NCBI GenBank assembly: GCA_023442635.1
Contig: JAEZYR010000139.1
Location: forward strand, 1 to 17,505
Origin: Bacillota bacterium
GTDB taxonomy: Bacteria > Bacillota > Clostridia > Saccharofermentanales > Fastidiosipilaceae
DNA: 17,505 nucleotides
Direction of reading: 5' to 3'
Shown here one piece after another: positions 5,979-13,099 of this stretch. The notes under the pieces are model-generated. The model ran no database searches. It saw nothing but the letters and a program-made list of their open reading frames with translations, and was not told where the DNA came from. The translations under genes were made by a program, and so were the position numbers. Position 1 is the stretch's first letter, and each line of letters begins with the position of its first letter.

Positions 5979-7895
5979 ATGGCAGACATCAAGCATGAAC
6001 AATTCGCTCAAGCCTTGCGCCAGCGTGTCGATCGCGGCCGCAAGACAGCTGAACAGCTGGGTGTGCGAGAGCATCTTATTCAGCAGGCTGAAGCCAATGG
6101 ACGGCGCTTGCCAGAAAGGCCTTATGCCTATCGCCAGCCGATTCCAGACGACCTTTGGATTAAGTGCCCAGACTGTGGCGGTATCATGTACCGGGATGAG
6201 TTTCTCTCCAATGCGAGCGTCTGTACCCATTGCCAACACCACTTTCGTATTGGCGCCCCAGAACGCTTGGCCAGGATTGTGGACGATGGAAGCTTTGAAC
6301 CAATCGATGAGGATCTCGAAACCTTGGATCCCTTGGCCTTTGAGGGCTATCTCAACAAGATCGAGCGCTTGCGACAGCGCACAGGCCTCAAAGAAGCGAT
6401 CTTGACTGGGCGAGCCTTTATCGAAGGCATGCCTTGCTATATAGCGGCCATGGATAGCCGCTTTTTGATGGGCTCGATGGGCTCAGTTGTGGGCGAGCGC
6501 GTTACCCGCCTTTTTGAGCGGGCAACGGACGAAGCCTTGCCCGTCATTATGTTCACCGTATCGGGCGGCGCTCGTATGCAAGAAGGCATCCTCTCGCTCA
6601 TGCAGATGGCCAAAACATCAGCTGCCCGTGGCCGCCACAAAGCGGCTGGCCTATTGTCCATTATGGTTCTGACGGATCCCACAACAGGTGGGGTGACGGC
6701 CAGTTTTGCTTCTTTGGGCGACTATCTCATTGCCGAACCAGGGGCGCTCATAGGCTTTGCTGGCCGCCGCGTCATTGAAGGCACCATTGCTCAGCAACTG
6801 CCCGAAGACTTCCAGCGCGCCGAATTCTTGCTCGAACACGGCTTTTTGGACCTTATTGTCGAGCGTCAAAAGCTTAGGCCCGTGTTGGCTCGTTTGCTGG
6901 CCGACCATGAACCAGGTGGGAGCAGAGCTCTGCCAGAACCTGGTTTGTATCAGACGGCGATCGAAAGAGCCGAGGCCAATCAGCAAGAAGGCAGGGGCGC
7001 TGTGGCTGAAGAGAAGGAGAGCAGTGCAGGCACAAAGTCTGTGCCAGCAGCCACAGATGAGGAAATGGCGGTGACCCCCAAAATCGCTACAGGAGCAGAG
7101 TGTCTTGGGCAGATTCGAGCCAAAGGACGGCCGACCGTTGATGATTGGATACCCCTCATTTTTGATGAGCCGCTTTACCTTGCTGGTGATCGCGCCTTTG
7201 CTGATGATCCTGCTCTCTGGGGTGGACTAGCCCATTTGGATGGCCGACCTGTGACCGTTATTGCGACGCGCAAAGGACATGACTTAGCTAGCAACCAGGC
7301 GCGCAATTTTGCGATGCCACACCCTGAAGGTTATCGCAAGGCGCTGCGTTTGATGACCGAAGCGGCAAGGGTCAACCGCCCCATCTTGACCCTGATTGAC
7401 ACGCCAGGCGCTTATTGTGGTTTGGGAGCAGAAGAAAGAGGACAGGGTGAGGCGATTGCACGAAATCTGCTGGCCATGTTTGACTTGCCAGTTCCCATTT
7501 TGAGCATTGTGACAGGAGAAGGTGGCAGTGGAGGGGCTCTGGCGATCGCGATAGCAGACCGCTTAGCTATGTTGAGTTACGCTTGCTATTCAGTTATTTC
7601 GCCGCGAGGCTTTGCTTCTTTGCTTTGGAAAGACCCGACACGAGAGCTTGAAGCGGCCAACCAAGCCAAAATGACGGCCAGCGCTCTCCAGAATTGGGGC
7701 ATATGTGACCAGATCATAGCCGAACCCGAAGAAGGCGCTGCGGCAGATCCAGCCTTAGTTGCACGCCGCATGAAGCGCTTCTTCTTGGATAACTTGGATG
7801 AGCTTAGCAAAATGCGCCCAGCCCAGTTGCTAGAAAAAAGGTACCAGCGCTTCCGCCAATTCGGTGTCTATCAGGAACTTGAGTTAGAACCTTAA
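5979..7895 (+). CDS. accDA: Fused acetyl-CoA carboxylase carboxyltransferase, beta-alpha (AccD-AccA)
   Basis: This 638-residue protein joins both carboxyltransferase subunits, which transfer CO2 from carboxybiotin to acetyl-CoA. Residues 1-310 are AccD: a Cys4 zinc finger (Cys63, Cys66, Cys82, Cys85), the SGGARMQEG motif (195-203) and DPTTGGVTASFA (233-244). A charged, Ala/Glu-rich linker (about 311-365) follows. Residues from about 370 to 638 are AccA, with GRPT..DW (383-390), DTPGAYCG (474-481) and GEGGSGGALA (513-522). The usual N-terminal helical part of free AccA is mostly missing, as if absorbed by the linker. In many bacteria accD and accA are separate adjacent genes; here the frame is continuous. 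GAGGAG at 5965-5970 sets the start. It is the last gene before a terminator. Confidence 0.95.
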   Translation: MADIKHEQFAQALRQRVDRGRKTAEQLGVREHLIQQAEANGRRLPERPYAYRQPIPDDLWIKCPDCGGIMYRDEFLSNASVCTHCQHHFRIGAPERLARIVDDGSFEPIDEDLETLDPLAFEGYLNKIERLRQRTGLKEAILTGRAFIEGMPCYIAAMDSRFLMGSMGSVVGERVTRLFERATDEALPVIMFTVSGGARMQEGILSLMQMAKTSAARGRHKAAGLLSIMVLTDPTTGGVTASFASLGDYLIAEPGALIGFAGRRVIEGTIAQQLPEDFQRAEFLLEHGFLDLIVERQKLRPVLARLLADHEPGGSRALPEPGLYQTAIERAEANQQEGRGAVAEEKESSAGTKSVPAATDEEMAVTPKIATGAECLGQIRAKGRPTVDDWIPLIFDEPLYLAGDRAFADDPALWGGLAHLDGRPVTVIATRKGHDLASNQARNFAMPHPEGYRKALRLMTEAARVNRPILTLIDTPGAYCGLGAEERGQGEAIARNLLAMFDLPVPILSIVTGEGGSGGALAIAIADRLAMLSYACYSVISPRGFASLLWKDPTRELEAANQAKMTASALQNWGICDQIIAEPEEGAAADPALVARRMKRFFLDNLDELSKMRPAQLLEKRYQRFRQFGVYQELELEP

Positions 7896-7927
7896 ATTAG
7901 AAGCACAAGCAAAGACGAGATGGATTT

Positions 7928-7969
7928 AGAGGGGAAAGGCTGCTGTCGACTGCCGCTTCCCCTCTTTTT
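7928..7969 (+). terminator. Rho-independent terminator of the fab-acc operon
   Basis: A perfect 9-bp stem, AGAGGGGAA (7928-7936) with TTCCCCTCT (7957-7965), encloses a 20-base loop that may fold further through GGC/GCC. The stem ends in a run of five T (7965-7969). It lies 33 bases after the accDA stop and separates the fatty-acid operon from the metal-transport genes. Confidence 0.88.
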
Positions 7970-8004
7970 GCGAATGACTTGCAAAGATGGCCTGAATTGC
8001 GCAA
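7967..8004. repeat. Small palindromes upstream of the zinc-transport genes
   Basis: TTTGC (7967-7971) and GCAAA (7981-7985) form an inverted repeat with 9 bases between. A perfect 8-bp palindrome, TTGCGCAA, follows at 7997-8004. They lie 30-67 bases before the znuC-like start, where a repressor site would be expected. They do not match the Zur or AdcR operators I know, and I see no convincing -35/-10 pair in this gap, so the role is open. Confidence 0.25.
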
Positions 8005-8033
8005 ACTGACGAGAAGACAGTTGAGGAGAAGCT

Positions 8034-8885
8034 ATGAATAAAGAAGAGGCAAGGCTGTCCATGTCACAGACTCAGGCGGCGCTTTTGGATGAGGAGTTAG
8101 GACATCGGCGAGAAGCTGAGATCATCTTAGATGTGCGCGATTTGAGCTTTGCCTATCCAGGTCAAGCTCACTTGCTTGAAGGCTTGAATTTCCATCTGCA
8201 CCGCGGTGATTATGTAGGCCTTATCGGGGCTAATGGAGCTGGTAAGAGCACCCTGGTGCGCTTGCTGCTCGGTTTGCTAGAACCGCTGCAGGGTGAGATC
8301 CTTTTCTTCGGTGCCAAAGAAAAGAGGGCGAGGCAGCACCTAATCCAAAAGCATTTGGCCTATGTGCCCCAGCGCCCCCAACACTGGAATGCATCGTTTC
8401 CAGCTACTTGTGCTGAGATCGTAGCCGCGAGCCTCTATCGGGATTATGGGCTTTTTCGTTGGCCAGGTCGCAAGAAAAAAGCGAAGGTCGAGCAGGCCTT
8501 GGCTCAAGTGGGTTTGGCTGGCTTCGAAAAAAGAATGGTGGGTGAACTGTCAGGCGGTGAGCTCCAGCGGGTGCAATTGGCACAAGCTTTGATTACAGAC
8601 CCTGCCCTGATGATCTTGGATGAGCCGACCAGTGCCGTGGATGAAGCAGCGGCTAAGGATATTGAGGATCTGCTGAGTCGACTTAACAGGGAGCAGGGTA
8701 TGACACTGCTGATGGTTTCCCATGACTTAGCGACGATGAACAGTCGCTGCCACCGTCTTTTGTGTCTTGGGATGAACGGCTTTTTTGAGCACAATGCTGA
8801 ACGGCCTTTGAGCGATGCAGATATTCATCAACTCTTTGGACGTGATTTGTTTATTCACCGCGCTTTTCAGCAGGAGGAGATCTGA
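8034..8885 (+). CDS. Metal ABC transporter ATPase (ZnuC type)
   Basis: This is the ATP-hydrolysing subunit of an importer for zinc or manganese, working at the inner face of the membrane with the permease encoded next. The 283-residue product has Walker A GANGAGKST (65-73), the ABC signature LSGGE (162-166), Walker B with Asp186-Glu187 (MILDEPTSAVD) and the switch His220 (VSHDL). A polar extension of about 28 residues precedes the usual start of the domain. GAGGAG at 8023-8028 supports the ATG at 8034, though a second ATG at 8061 is possible. Substrate is inferred from the ZnuB-type permease and the Fur-family gene downstream; manganese (MntB/SitB-like) cannot be excluded. It is the first gene of a three-gene set. 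Confidence 0.87.
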   Translation: MNKEEARLSMSQTQAALLDEELGHRREAEIILDVRDLSFAYPGQAHLLEGLNFHLHRGDYVGLIGANGAGKSTLVRLLLGLLEPLQGEILFFGAKEKRARQHLIQKHLAYVPQRPQHWNASFPATCAEIVAASLYRDYGLFRWPGRKKKAKVEQALAQVGLAGFEKRMVGELSGGELQRVQLAQALITDPALMILDEPTSAVDEAAAKDIEDLLSRLNREQGMTLLMVSHDLATMNSRCHRLLCLGMNGFFEHNAERPLSDADIHQLFGRDLFIHRAFQQEEI

Positions 8886-9782
8886 GTGGAGATGCTCGCA
8901 TTATTTTCAGCTAGCTTTTTACCGTTGGCAGCAGGGAACTGGCAGCGGCTGCTCGAACCCTTTCAGTATGGTTTTATGGTTCGGGCTTTTTGGGCGGGCT
9001 TATTTTTGGCGATTGCCCTTGCCATGATTGGCAGTGTGGTGGTTTACCGCCGCCTCTCCATGATTGGTGATGCGCTAGCACATGCTTCTTTGGCTGGTGT
9101 GGCTATCGGCCTAGTGGCTGGCATGCAACCGCTTGTCGGGGCGATGATCAGCTGCATTGTAGCGGCTTTTTTGGTTGAGGCACTTCGCCGCCTCTTTCCT
9201 CGCTATGCCGAAGTGGCTTTGGTGGTCGTTCTTTCTTTGGGCATAGGCATAGCGGGTCTGCTTTCAGGGGCGGCCAAAGCTGGACGCTTTGAGTCCTATC
9301 TCTTTGGCTCTATCATTGCGATTAGTCCTGCTGAAATGCACCTAACCATTACGGTTGCCGTTCTGGTTCTTTTGGGCTCGAGTTTGCTATATCGAGAACT
9401 TTTCTTCTTAAGCTACGACGAAGAACAGGCCAAACTAGCGGGTGTGCCAACTGTTTTTGTGCACAGTTTCTTTACGCTGTTAGAGGCCATCAGCATTGCC
9501 ATTGCCGCGCGATTGGCTGGCAGCCTGGTTGTGTCGTCCTTGTTGGTCTTGCCCGTGGTGACGAGCATGCTCTTGGCCAAAAGCTATCGCCAAAATTTGT
9601 ATCTATCCTGCGCTTTCGCCCTGCTTTATATGGAAAGCGGCATCCTGATATCTTTTTACTGGAATACCAAACCAGGTGCGACAGTGGTCATCATTGCGAT
9701 TGTGGGCTTGCTACTAGCTGCTCTTTATCGCTGGCTCAAAAGATGTCTAGAGCGACAGCAAAAACGCAGGGCAAGGCTATAG
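8886..9782 (+). CDS. Metal ABC transporter permease (ZnuB / ABC-3 family)
   Basis: This membrane subunit of the importer is 298 residues long with about eight hydrophobic segments. ABC-3 family landmarks are the N-terminal FMVRAFWAGLFLA, the YRRLSMIGDALAHASLAGVAIG segment (read in two parts; the conserved SMIGDALAHASLAG is near residues 57-70), and LAGSLVVSSLLVLPVV in the C-terminal half. The protein ends in a basic tail. I use the GTG at 8886, directly after the ATPase stop, because AGGAGG at 8872-8877 is 8 bases away; the ATG two codons on would be too distant. Zinc is the most likely metal given the Zur-like neighbour. No solute-binding lipoprotein gene accompanies it in the window. Confidence 0.88.
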   Translation: MEMLALFSASFLPLAAGNWQRLLEPFQYGFMVRAFWAGLFLAIALAMIGSVVVYRRLSMIGDALAHASLAGVAIGLVAGMQPLVGAMISCIVAAFLVEALRRLFPRYAEVALVVVLSLGIGIAGLLSGAAKAGRFESYLFGSIIAISPAEMHLTITVAVLVLLGSSLLYRELFFLSYDEEQAKLAGVPTVFVHSFFTLLEAISIAIAARLAGSLVVSSLLVLPVVTSMLLAKSYRQNLYLSCAFALLYMESGILISFYWNTKPGATVVIIAIVGLLLAALYRWLKRCLERQQKRRARL

Positions 9783-9852
9783 CTATAAGCCCCTGCTAGG
9801 CGCTCATGGGGTAGGCGGTCTGAGTTAGCAGCGATTTGAAAGGATCAGGAAG

Positions 9853-10311
9853 ATGACGGAACGAGAACTCAAAAACATTTTTCGCCAACACGGTATTCGC
9901 TACACCATGCAAAGAGCTGAAGTTTATCGGCTTTTGGCTCGCCACCGACAAGCCATGACAGCAGGACAAGTTCAGCAGGCCTTAGCCGAGGAAGCTGCCA
10001 AAGAAGGCAAAGAAGGCCTCTGGTTGTCGACGGTCTACCGCGTTCTTGACTGCTTTGTGGCGGCCAAGTTGTGCTTGGCGGATCATGTGCCTGGCCTAGA
10101 AGGTTTAAGCTATCGCCTACTCTCCGAAGAAGACCAACACCACGCCGTCTGCTTAAGCTGCCATCGCCTGATTGAGCTAGCTGAATGTCCTGTGCATGAA
10201 GTGCCTCAAGAGCTTGAAAGTTTGGGTTTTGATTGTACAGGCCACAAAGTGGAATTCTATGGTTACTGCTCGGATTGCCAGGATGACGAGGTCAAAAAAG
10301 GTAGGCGCTAA
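9853..10311 (+). CDS. Fur/Zur-family metal-responsive repressor
   Basis: The 152-residue product has the Fur-family layout: an N-terminal winged helix with the recognition region WLSTVYRVLDCF (57-68), then a metal-binding dimer domain with HHAVCLSCH (96-104). Two CxxC pairs, Cys100/Cys103 and Cys139/Cys142, would form the structural zinc site, with His96, His97 and His131 as likely regulatory-site ligands. Position behind a ZnuCB pair makes Zur (zinc sensing) the best guess; Fur or PerR cannot be ruled out by motifs alone. An AAAGGA at 9839-9844 lies 8 bases before the ATG. It is 70 bases after the permease and probably cotranscribed, which would allow feedback control of the transporter. Confidence 0.87.
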   Translation: MTERELKNIFRQHGIRYTMQRAEVYRLLARHRQAMTAGQVQQALAEEAAKEGKEGLWLSTVYRVLDCFVAAKLCLADHVPGLEGLSYRLLSEEDQHHAVCLSCHRLIELAECPVHEVPQELESLGFDCTGHKVEFYGYCSDCQDDEVKKGRR

Positions 10312-10351
10312 GCTCTCAAAATCAAGCTGGCATCAGCTGTCCGACTAGGCT

Positions 10352-10387
10352 CGCCCTGATTAGGCTGTGTACGGCCTAATCAGGGCG
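10352..10387 (+). terminator. Strong terminator hairpin between the zur-like gene and prfC
   Basis: A perfect 14-bp stem, CGCCCTGATTAGGC (10352-10365) and GCCTAATCAGGGCG (10374-10387), has an 8-base loop. On the plus strand it is followed by a T-rich tail (TTTCGAACTTCTTTT). On the minus strand no T-run follows, so it mainly ends the rightward metal operon, although the stem could also hinder transcription coming from prfC. Confidence 0.82.
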
Positions 10388-10400
10388 TTTCGAACTTCTT

Positions 10401-12044
10401 TTAGCGGGCTTGATTGATGTCCAGCAACTCAATACCTTCGTTGCGTTCCAAGGCCCAGCTCATAGCCCAATCCGATTCAAAGAGCAGAACAGGCTGCTCA
10501 TAGGCGTCGTAGACTTTGAGGGTGGTCGAACTGAGATTAAGCCCCTCAAATGGATTCATGTCACGGCCGCTTTGGCGGACTTGCTGAGGACGAGAGAGCC
10601 AGCGCGCAAAGCGATAGTTCAGGCGCTGCTGACGAATCTCAACTTTATACTCAGAGCGCAGACGATGCTCCAAAACATCTAATTGCAAGAGGCCGACCAC
10701 GCCCACAACAAAGCTCTCAGCACCTGAATCTGGGCGGCGGAAAATCTGGATGGCACCTTCTTGAGCTAGCTGGGTCATGCCCTTCAAAAAGGCCTTGCGC
10801 TTCATTGAATCGCGGGCGGAAATGCTGGCGAAGTGCTCAGGGGCAAAGACAGGGATGCTTTCGAAGGTGATGGGCTCGTTGCCCTCGATCAGGCTGTCGC
10901 CGATACGGAATTGCCCTGGATCAAAGACGCCGATAATATCGCCAGGGTAGGCTTCTTCGACCACTTTGTGATCCTGAGCGAGGAACTGTTGGGGCTGCTG
11001 CAGGCGAATTTCGCGACCTTCTCGCACCAGTTGCACAGACATGTTGCGATCATAGGCCCCTGAACAGATGCGGATAAAGGCCAGGCGATCGCGGTGCTCG
11101 GGATTCATATTGGCTTGAATCTTAAAGACGAAGCCTGAGAATCTAGGATCTTCAGGAGCAAGGGAACCCAGGTTTGTCTGGTGAGCACTCGGGGCTGGCG
11201 CCATCTCTAGAAAGGCTTGCAAGAAGGGTTCAACGCCAAAGTTGGTGAGGGCTGAACCAAAAAACAAGGGTGTGAGCTGGCCCGCAAGCACGCGCTCCAA
11301 GTCCAAAGACTCACCAGCCACATCCAAGAGCTCAAGATCATCTTGTAGCTGCTTGACCATGGCTTCAGAACCGATCATTTGTGCCAGGGCAGGATCTTGC
11401 AAGTCAATTCGTTCTATAGCGATGCGGTCAGAACCATGTTTGCCGCTCGTTTCATCAAAACGCAGGACGGCCTTTTGCTGGCGGTCATAGACGCCGAAGA
11501 AGTCGCCATCTGTACCGATGGGCCAATTCATGGGGTAACTCTCGATGCCGAGGACCTTTTCGAGCTCGTCCATCAAATCAAAGGGGGGCAAGGCGGCACG
11601 GTCCATTTTGTTGATAAAGGTGAAGATCGGAATACCCCGCATGCGACAAACGTGGAAGAGTTTGATGGTTTGCGGCTCGACGCCACGAGCACCGTCCAAC
11701 AACATCACGGCTGCATCGGCGGCGTGTAGCGTGCGATAGGTATCTTCCGAAAAGTCTTGGTGACCTGGGGTATCCAAAATATTGATGCAATAGCCGTTGT
11801 ACTCGAACTGCATGACCGAACTTGTGACCGAGATGCCACGCTGTTTTTCGATTTCCATCCAGTCGCTGGTTGCATGGCGGTTGGCTTTGCGCGCTTTGAC
11901 GGAGCCCGCTAAATGGATGGCGCCCCCGTAGAGCAGGAGCTTCTCCGTCATGGTTGTTTTACCCGCGTCAGGGTGGCTGATGATCGCAAAGGTGCGGCGG
12001 CGCTGAATCTCATTTTGAAGCTTTTGACGGTCAGTTACAGGCAT
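10401..12044 (-). CDS. prfC: Peptide chain release factor 3 (RF3)
   Basis: RF3 is a translational GTPase that recycles RF1/RF2 from the ribosome after peptide release. The 547-residue product has G1 HPDAGKTT (24-31), the switch I region RGISVTS (69-75), G3 DTPGHQ (91-96) and G4 NKMD (145-148). The long SVKARKANRHATSDWMEIEKQRG-type stretch just before switch I (residues about 48-70) is diagnostic of RF3 rather than EF-G or TetM. The length is close to the family's usual 520-530. The ATG at 12044 has GAGG 5 bases upstream. It is transcribed alone, convergent with the zur-like gene and divergent from yebC. Confidence 0.95.
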   Translation of the reverse strand: MPVTDRQKLQNEIQRRRTFAIISHPDAGKTTMTEKLLLYGGAIHLAGSVKARKANRHATSDWMEIEKQRGISVTSSVMQFEYNGYCINILDTPGHQDFSEDTYRTLHAADAAVMLLDGARGVEPQTIKLFHVCRMRGIPIFTFINKMDRAALPPFDLMDELEKVLGIESYPMNWPIGTDGDFFGVYDRQQKAVLRFDETSGKHGSDRIAIERIDLQDPALAQMIGSEAMVKQLQDDLELLDVAGESLDLERVLAGQLTPLFFGSALTNFGVEPFLQAFLEMAPAPSAHQTNLGSLAPEDPRFSGFVFKIQANMNPEHRDRLAFIRICSGAYDRNMSVQLVREGREIRLQQPQQFLAQDHKVVEEAYPGDIIGVFDPGQFRIGDSLIEGNEPITFESIPVFAPEHFASISARDSMKRKAFLKGMTQLAQEGAIQIFRRPDSGAESFVVGVVGLLQLDVLEHRLRSEYKVEIRQQRLNYRFARWLSRPQQVRQSGRDMNPFEGLNLSSTTLKVYDAYEQPVLLFESDWAMSWALERNEGIELLDINQAR

Positions 12045-12080
12045 AAGAACCTCGATGCAAGGAGTAAAAAGTGCTCAAGT

Positions 12081-12100
12081 TACCTAGCCAAGACTAGGTA
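12081..12100. repeat. Inverted repeat TACCTAG-N6-CTAGGTA
   Basis: Perfect 7-bp arms at 12081-12087 and 12094-12100. It is in the predicted prfC leader. On the minus strand a TTTTT lies 10 bases beyond the hairpin, too far for a normal terminator; an operator or weak attenuator is possible. Confidence 0.4.
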
Positions 12101-12134
12101 GCAGCAGAATCGGCTTTCAAAGCACAATAGACAC

Positions 12135-12140
12135 ATTATA
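12135..12140 (-). promoter_or_regulatory. Candidate -10 box for prfC
   Basis: A perfect TATAAT reads on the minus strand from 12140 to 12135. I see no good -35 box at 16-18 bp. Transcription would start near 12128, giving an 84-base leader that contains the inverted repeat at 12081-12100. Confidence 0.4.
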
Positions 12141-12169
12141 AACCAGCGTTTATCGCCAATAGCTGAGCG

Positions 12170-12214
12170 CTAAGGCCGTGACAAGCCGTGCTGCCATAAG
12201 CAGGCTTGGCTTAG
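12170..12214. repeat. Imperfect hairpin in the prfC/yebC gap
   Basis: CAAGCC-G-TGCT (12182-12192) pairs with AGCA-GGCTTG (12199-12208), ten pairs with one bulged G around a six-base loop. An outer CTAAG/CTTAG helix (12170-12174, 12210-12214) could extend it. No T-run follows on either strand. Whether it is transcribed is unknown. Confidence 0.35.
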
Positions 12215-12277
12215 GCTACGCTAGGTAGAGAAGCTTTCTCAAAAGGTGAAACGGCTGCGAAAAGGCAGGACGCTGTG

Positions 12278-12283
12278 TATAAT
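12278..12283 (+). promoter_or_regulatory. Candidate -10 box for the yebC operon
   Basis: A perfect TATAAT at 12278-12283, with only a weak -35 candidate (CTGCGA, 12255-12260, 17-bp spacing). The predicted start near 12290 gives a leader of about 55 bases to the yebC ATG. Confidence 0.55.
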
Positions 12284-12344
12284 TCATAAATCATTCTTTT
12301 AGAGAGAGTTGTGGGCTTTTAGCTCCCAAAAAGGAGAACAAGAC

Positions 12345-13094
12345 ATGTCGGGTCACTCAAAATGGAACAACATTAAGCGCAAAAAGGGTGCGGCCGATGC
12401 CGCCAGAGCCAAGGTTTTCACGAAAATAGGCCGTGAAATTCAGCTGGCTGTCCGCAATGGTGGTCCTGACCCGACGGTAAATCGCCAATTGCGTGACATC
12501 ATCAGCAAGGCGAAGTCAGCCAACATGCCCAACGACAATATTGAACGCAGCATCAAAAAGGCAGCTGGCGGTGGCGATAACAGCAACTATGAGGAAATTC
12601 GCTATGAGGGCTATGGTCCAGCTGGTGTCGCTATACTTGTGCGGGCCTTGACAGACAACCGCAATCGAACCGCTGGTGATGTCCGTCATGCCTTTGATAA
12701 GTGGGGCGGCAACCTCGGTACCACGGGCAGTGCTTCTTTTATGTTTACCGAAAAAGGCTGCATTGTGGTTGATGGGGAGGAGATCGAAGACAGCGAGGCG
12801 CTCATGATGGCCGCACTAGAGGCAGGGGCAGCTGACTTCGAAGAAGATGGCGAGCTTTACTTGATCTATACCGAGGCAGACGACCTGGATGCGGTACGTG
12901 ACGAGATCGAAAAGGCAGGCTATACCATCGCTGAAGCCGATGTGCATCCTGTCGCGGAGAATCTCATTGCCATTCAATCAGAGGAACAGCAGACGCAGAT
13001 GCAAAAATTGCTCGACATGTTGGATGACAACGATGACGTGCAAGATGTCTGGCACAACTGGGATGAGGCTGGCTTAGCCACCGAAGAAGACTAA
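12345..13094 (+). CDS. yebC: YebC/TACO1-family protein
   Basis: The 249-residue product begins MSGHSKWNNIKRKKGAADAA and carries the SKAKSANMPNDNIERSIKKA segment and the NRNRTAGDVRHAF..GG motif, all hallmarks of the family. YebC proteins were first described as DNA-binding regulators. Related members, including mitochondrial TACO1, act in translation, and bacterial members have been linked to relief of ribosome stalling at proline-rich sequences. The start at 12345 follows AAGGAG at 12331-12336; the frame is open upstream to 12309 without conserved sequence. The divergent neighbour is the translation factor prfC, which suits a translation role. The next gene starts 6 bases after the stop, so yebC probably heads the downstream group of uncharacterised genes. 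Confidence 0.94.
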   Translation: MSGHSKWNNIKRKKGAADAARAKVFTKIGREIQLAVRNGGPDPTVNRQLRDIISKAKSANMPNDNIERSIKKAAGGGDNSNYEEIRYEGYGPAGVAILVRALTDNRNRTAGDVRHAFDKWGGNLGTTGSASFMFTEKGCIVVDGEEIEDSEALMMAALEAGAADFEEDGELYLIYTEADDLDAVRDEIEKAGYTIAEADVHPVAENLIAIQSEEQQTQMQKLLDMLDDNDDVQDVWHNWDEAGLATEED

Positions 13095-13099
13095 GTACC

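Larger units (their letters stand above)
12045..12344. other. Divergent prfC/yebC intergenic region
   Basis: This 300-base stretch has no convincing gene. It holds a candidate promoter on each strand, an inverted repeat in the prfC leader, a hairpin at 12170-12214, and a second copy of CTAGGTAG at 12221-12228 (the first is at 12094-12101). Confidence 0.6.

Noticed and set aside
5517..6242. A 241-codon open frame on the minus strand spanning the accC/accDA junction
   Set aside because: It runs opposite to two well-supported genes and reads as low-information sequence; it is a by-product of codon bias.
10388..10400. T-rich tail after the 10352-10387 hairpin read as a terminator for prfC too
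   Set aside because: On the minus strand the T-run precedes the hairpin; after it comes AGCCTAGTC, so the prfC direction lacks the required U-tract.
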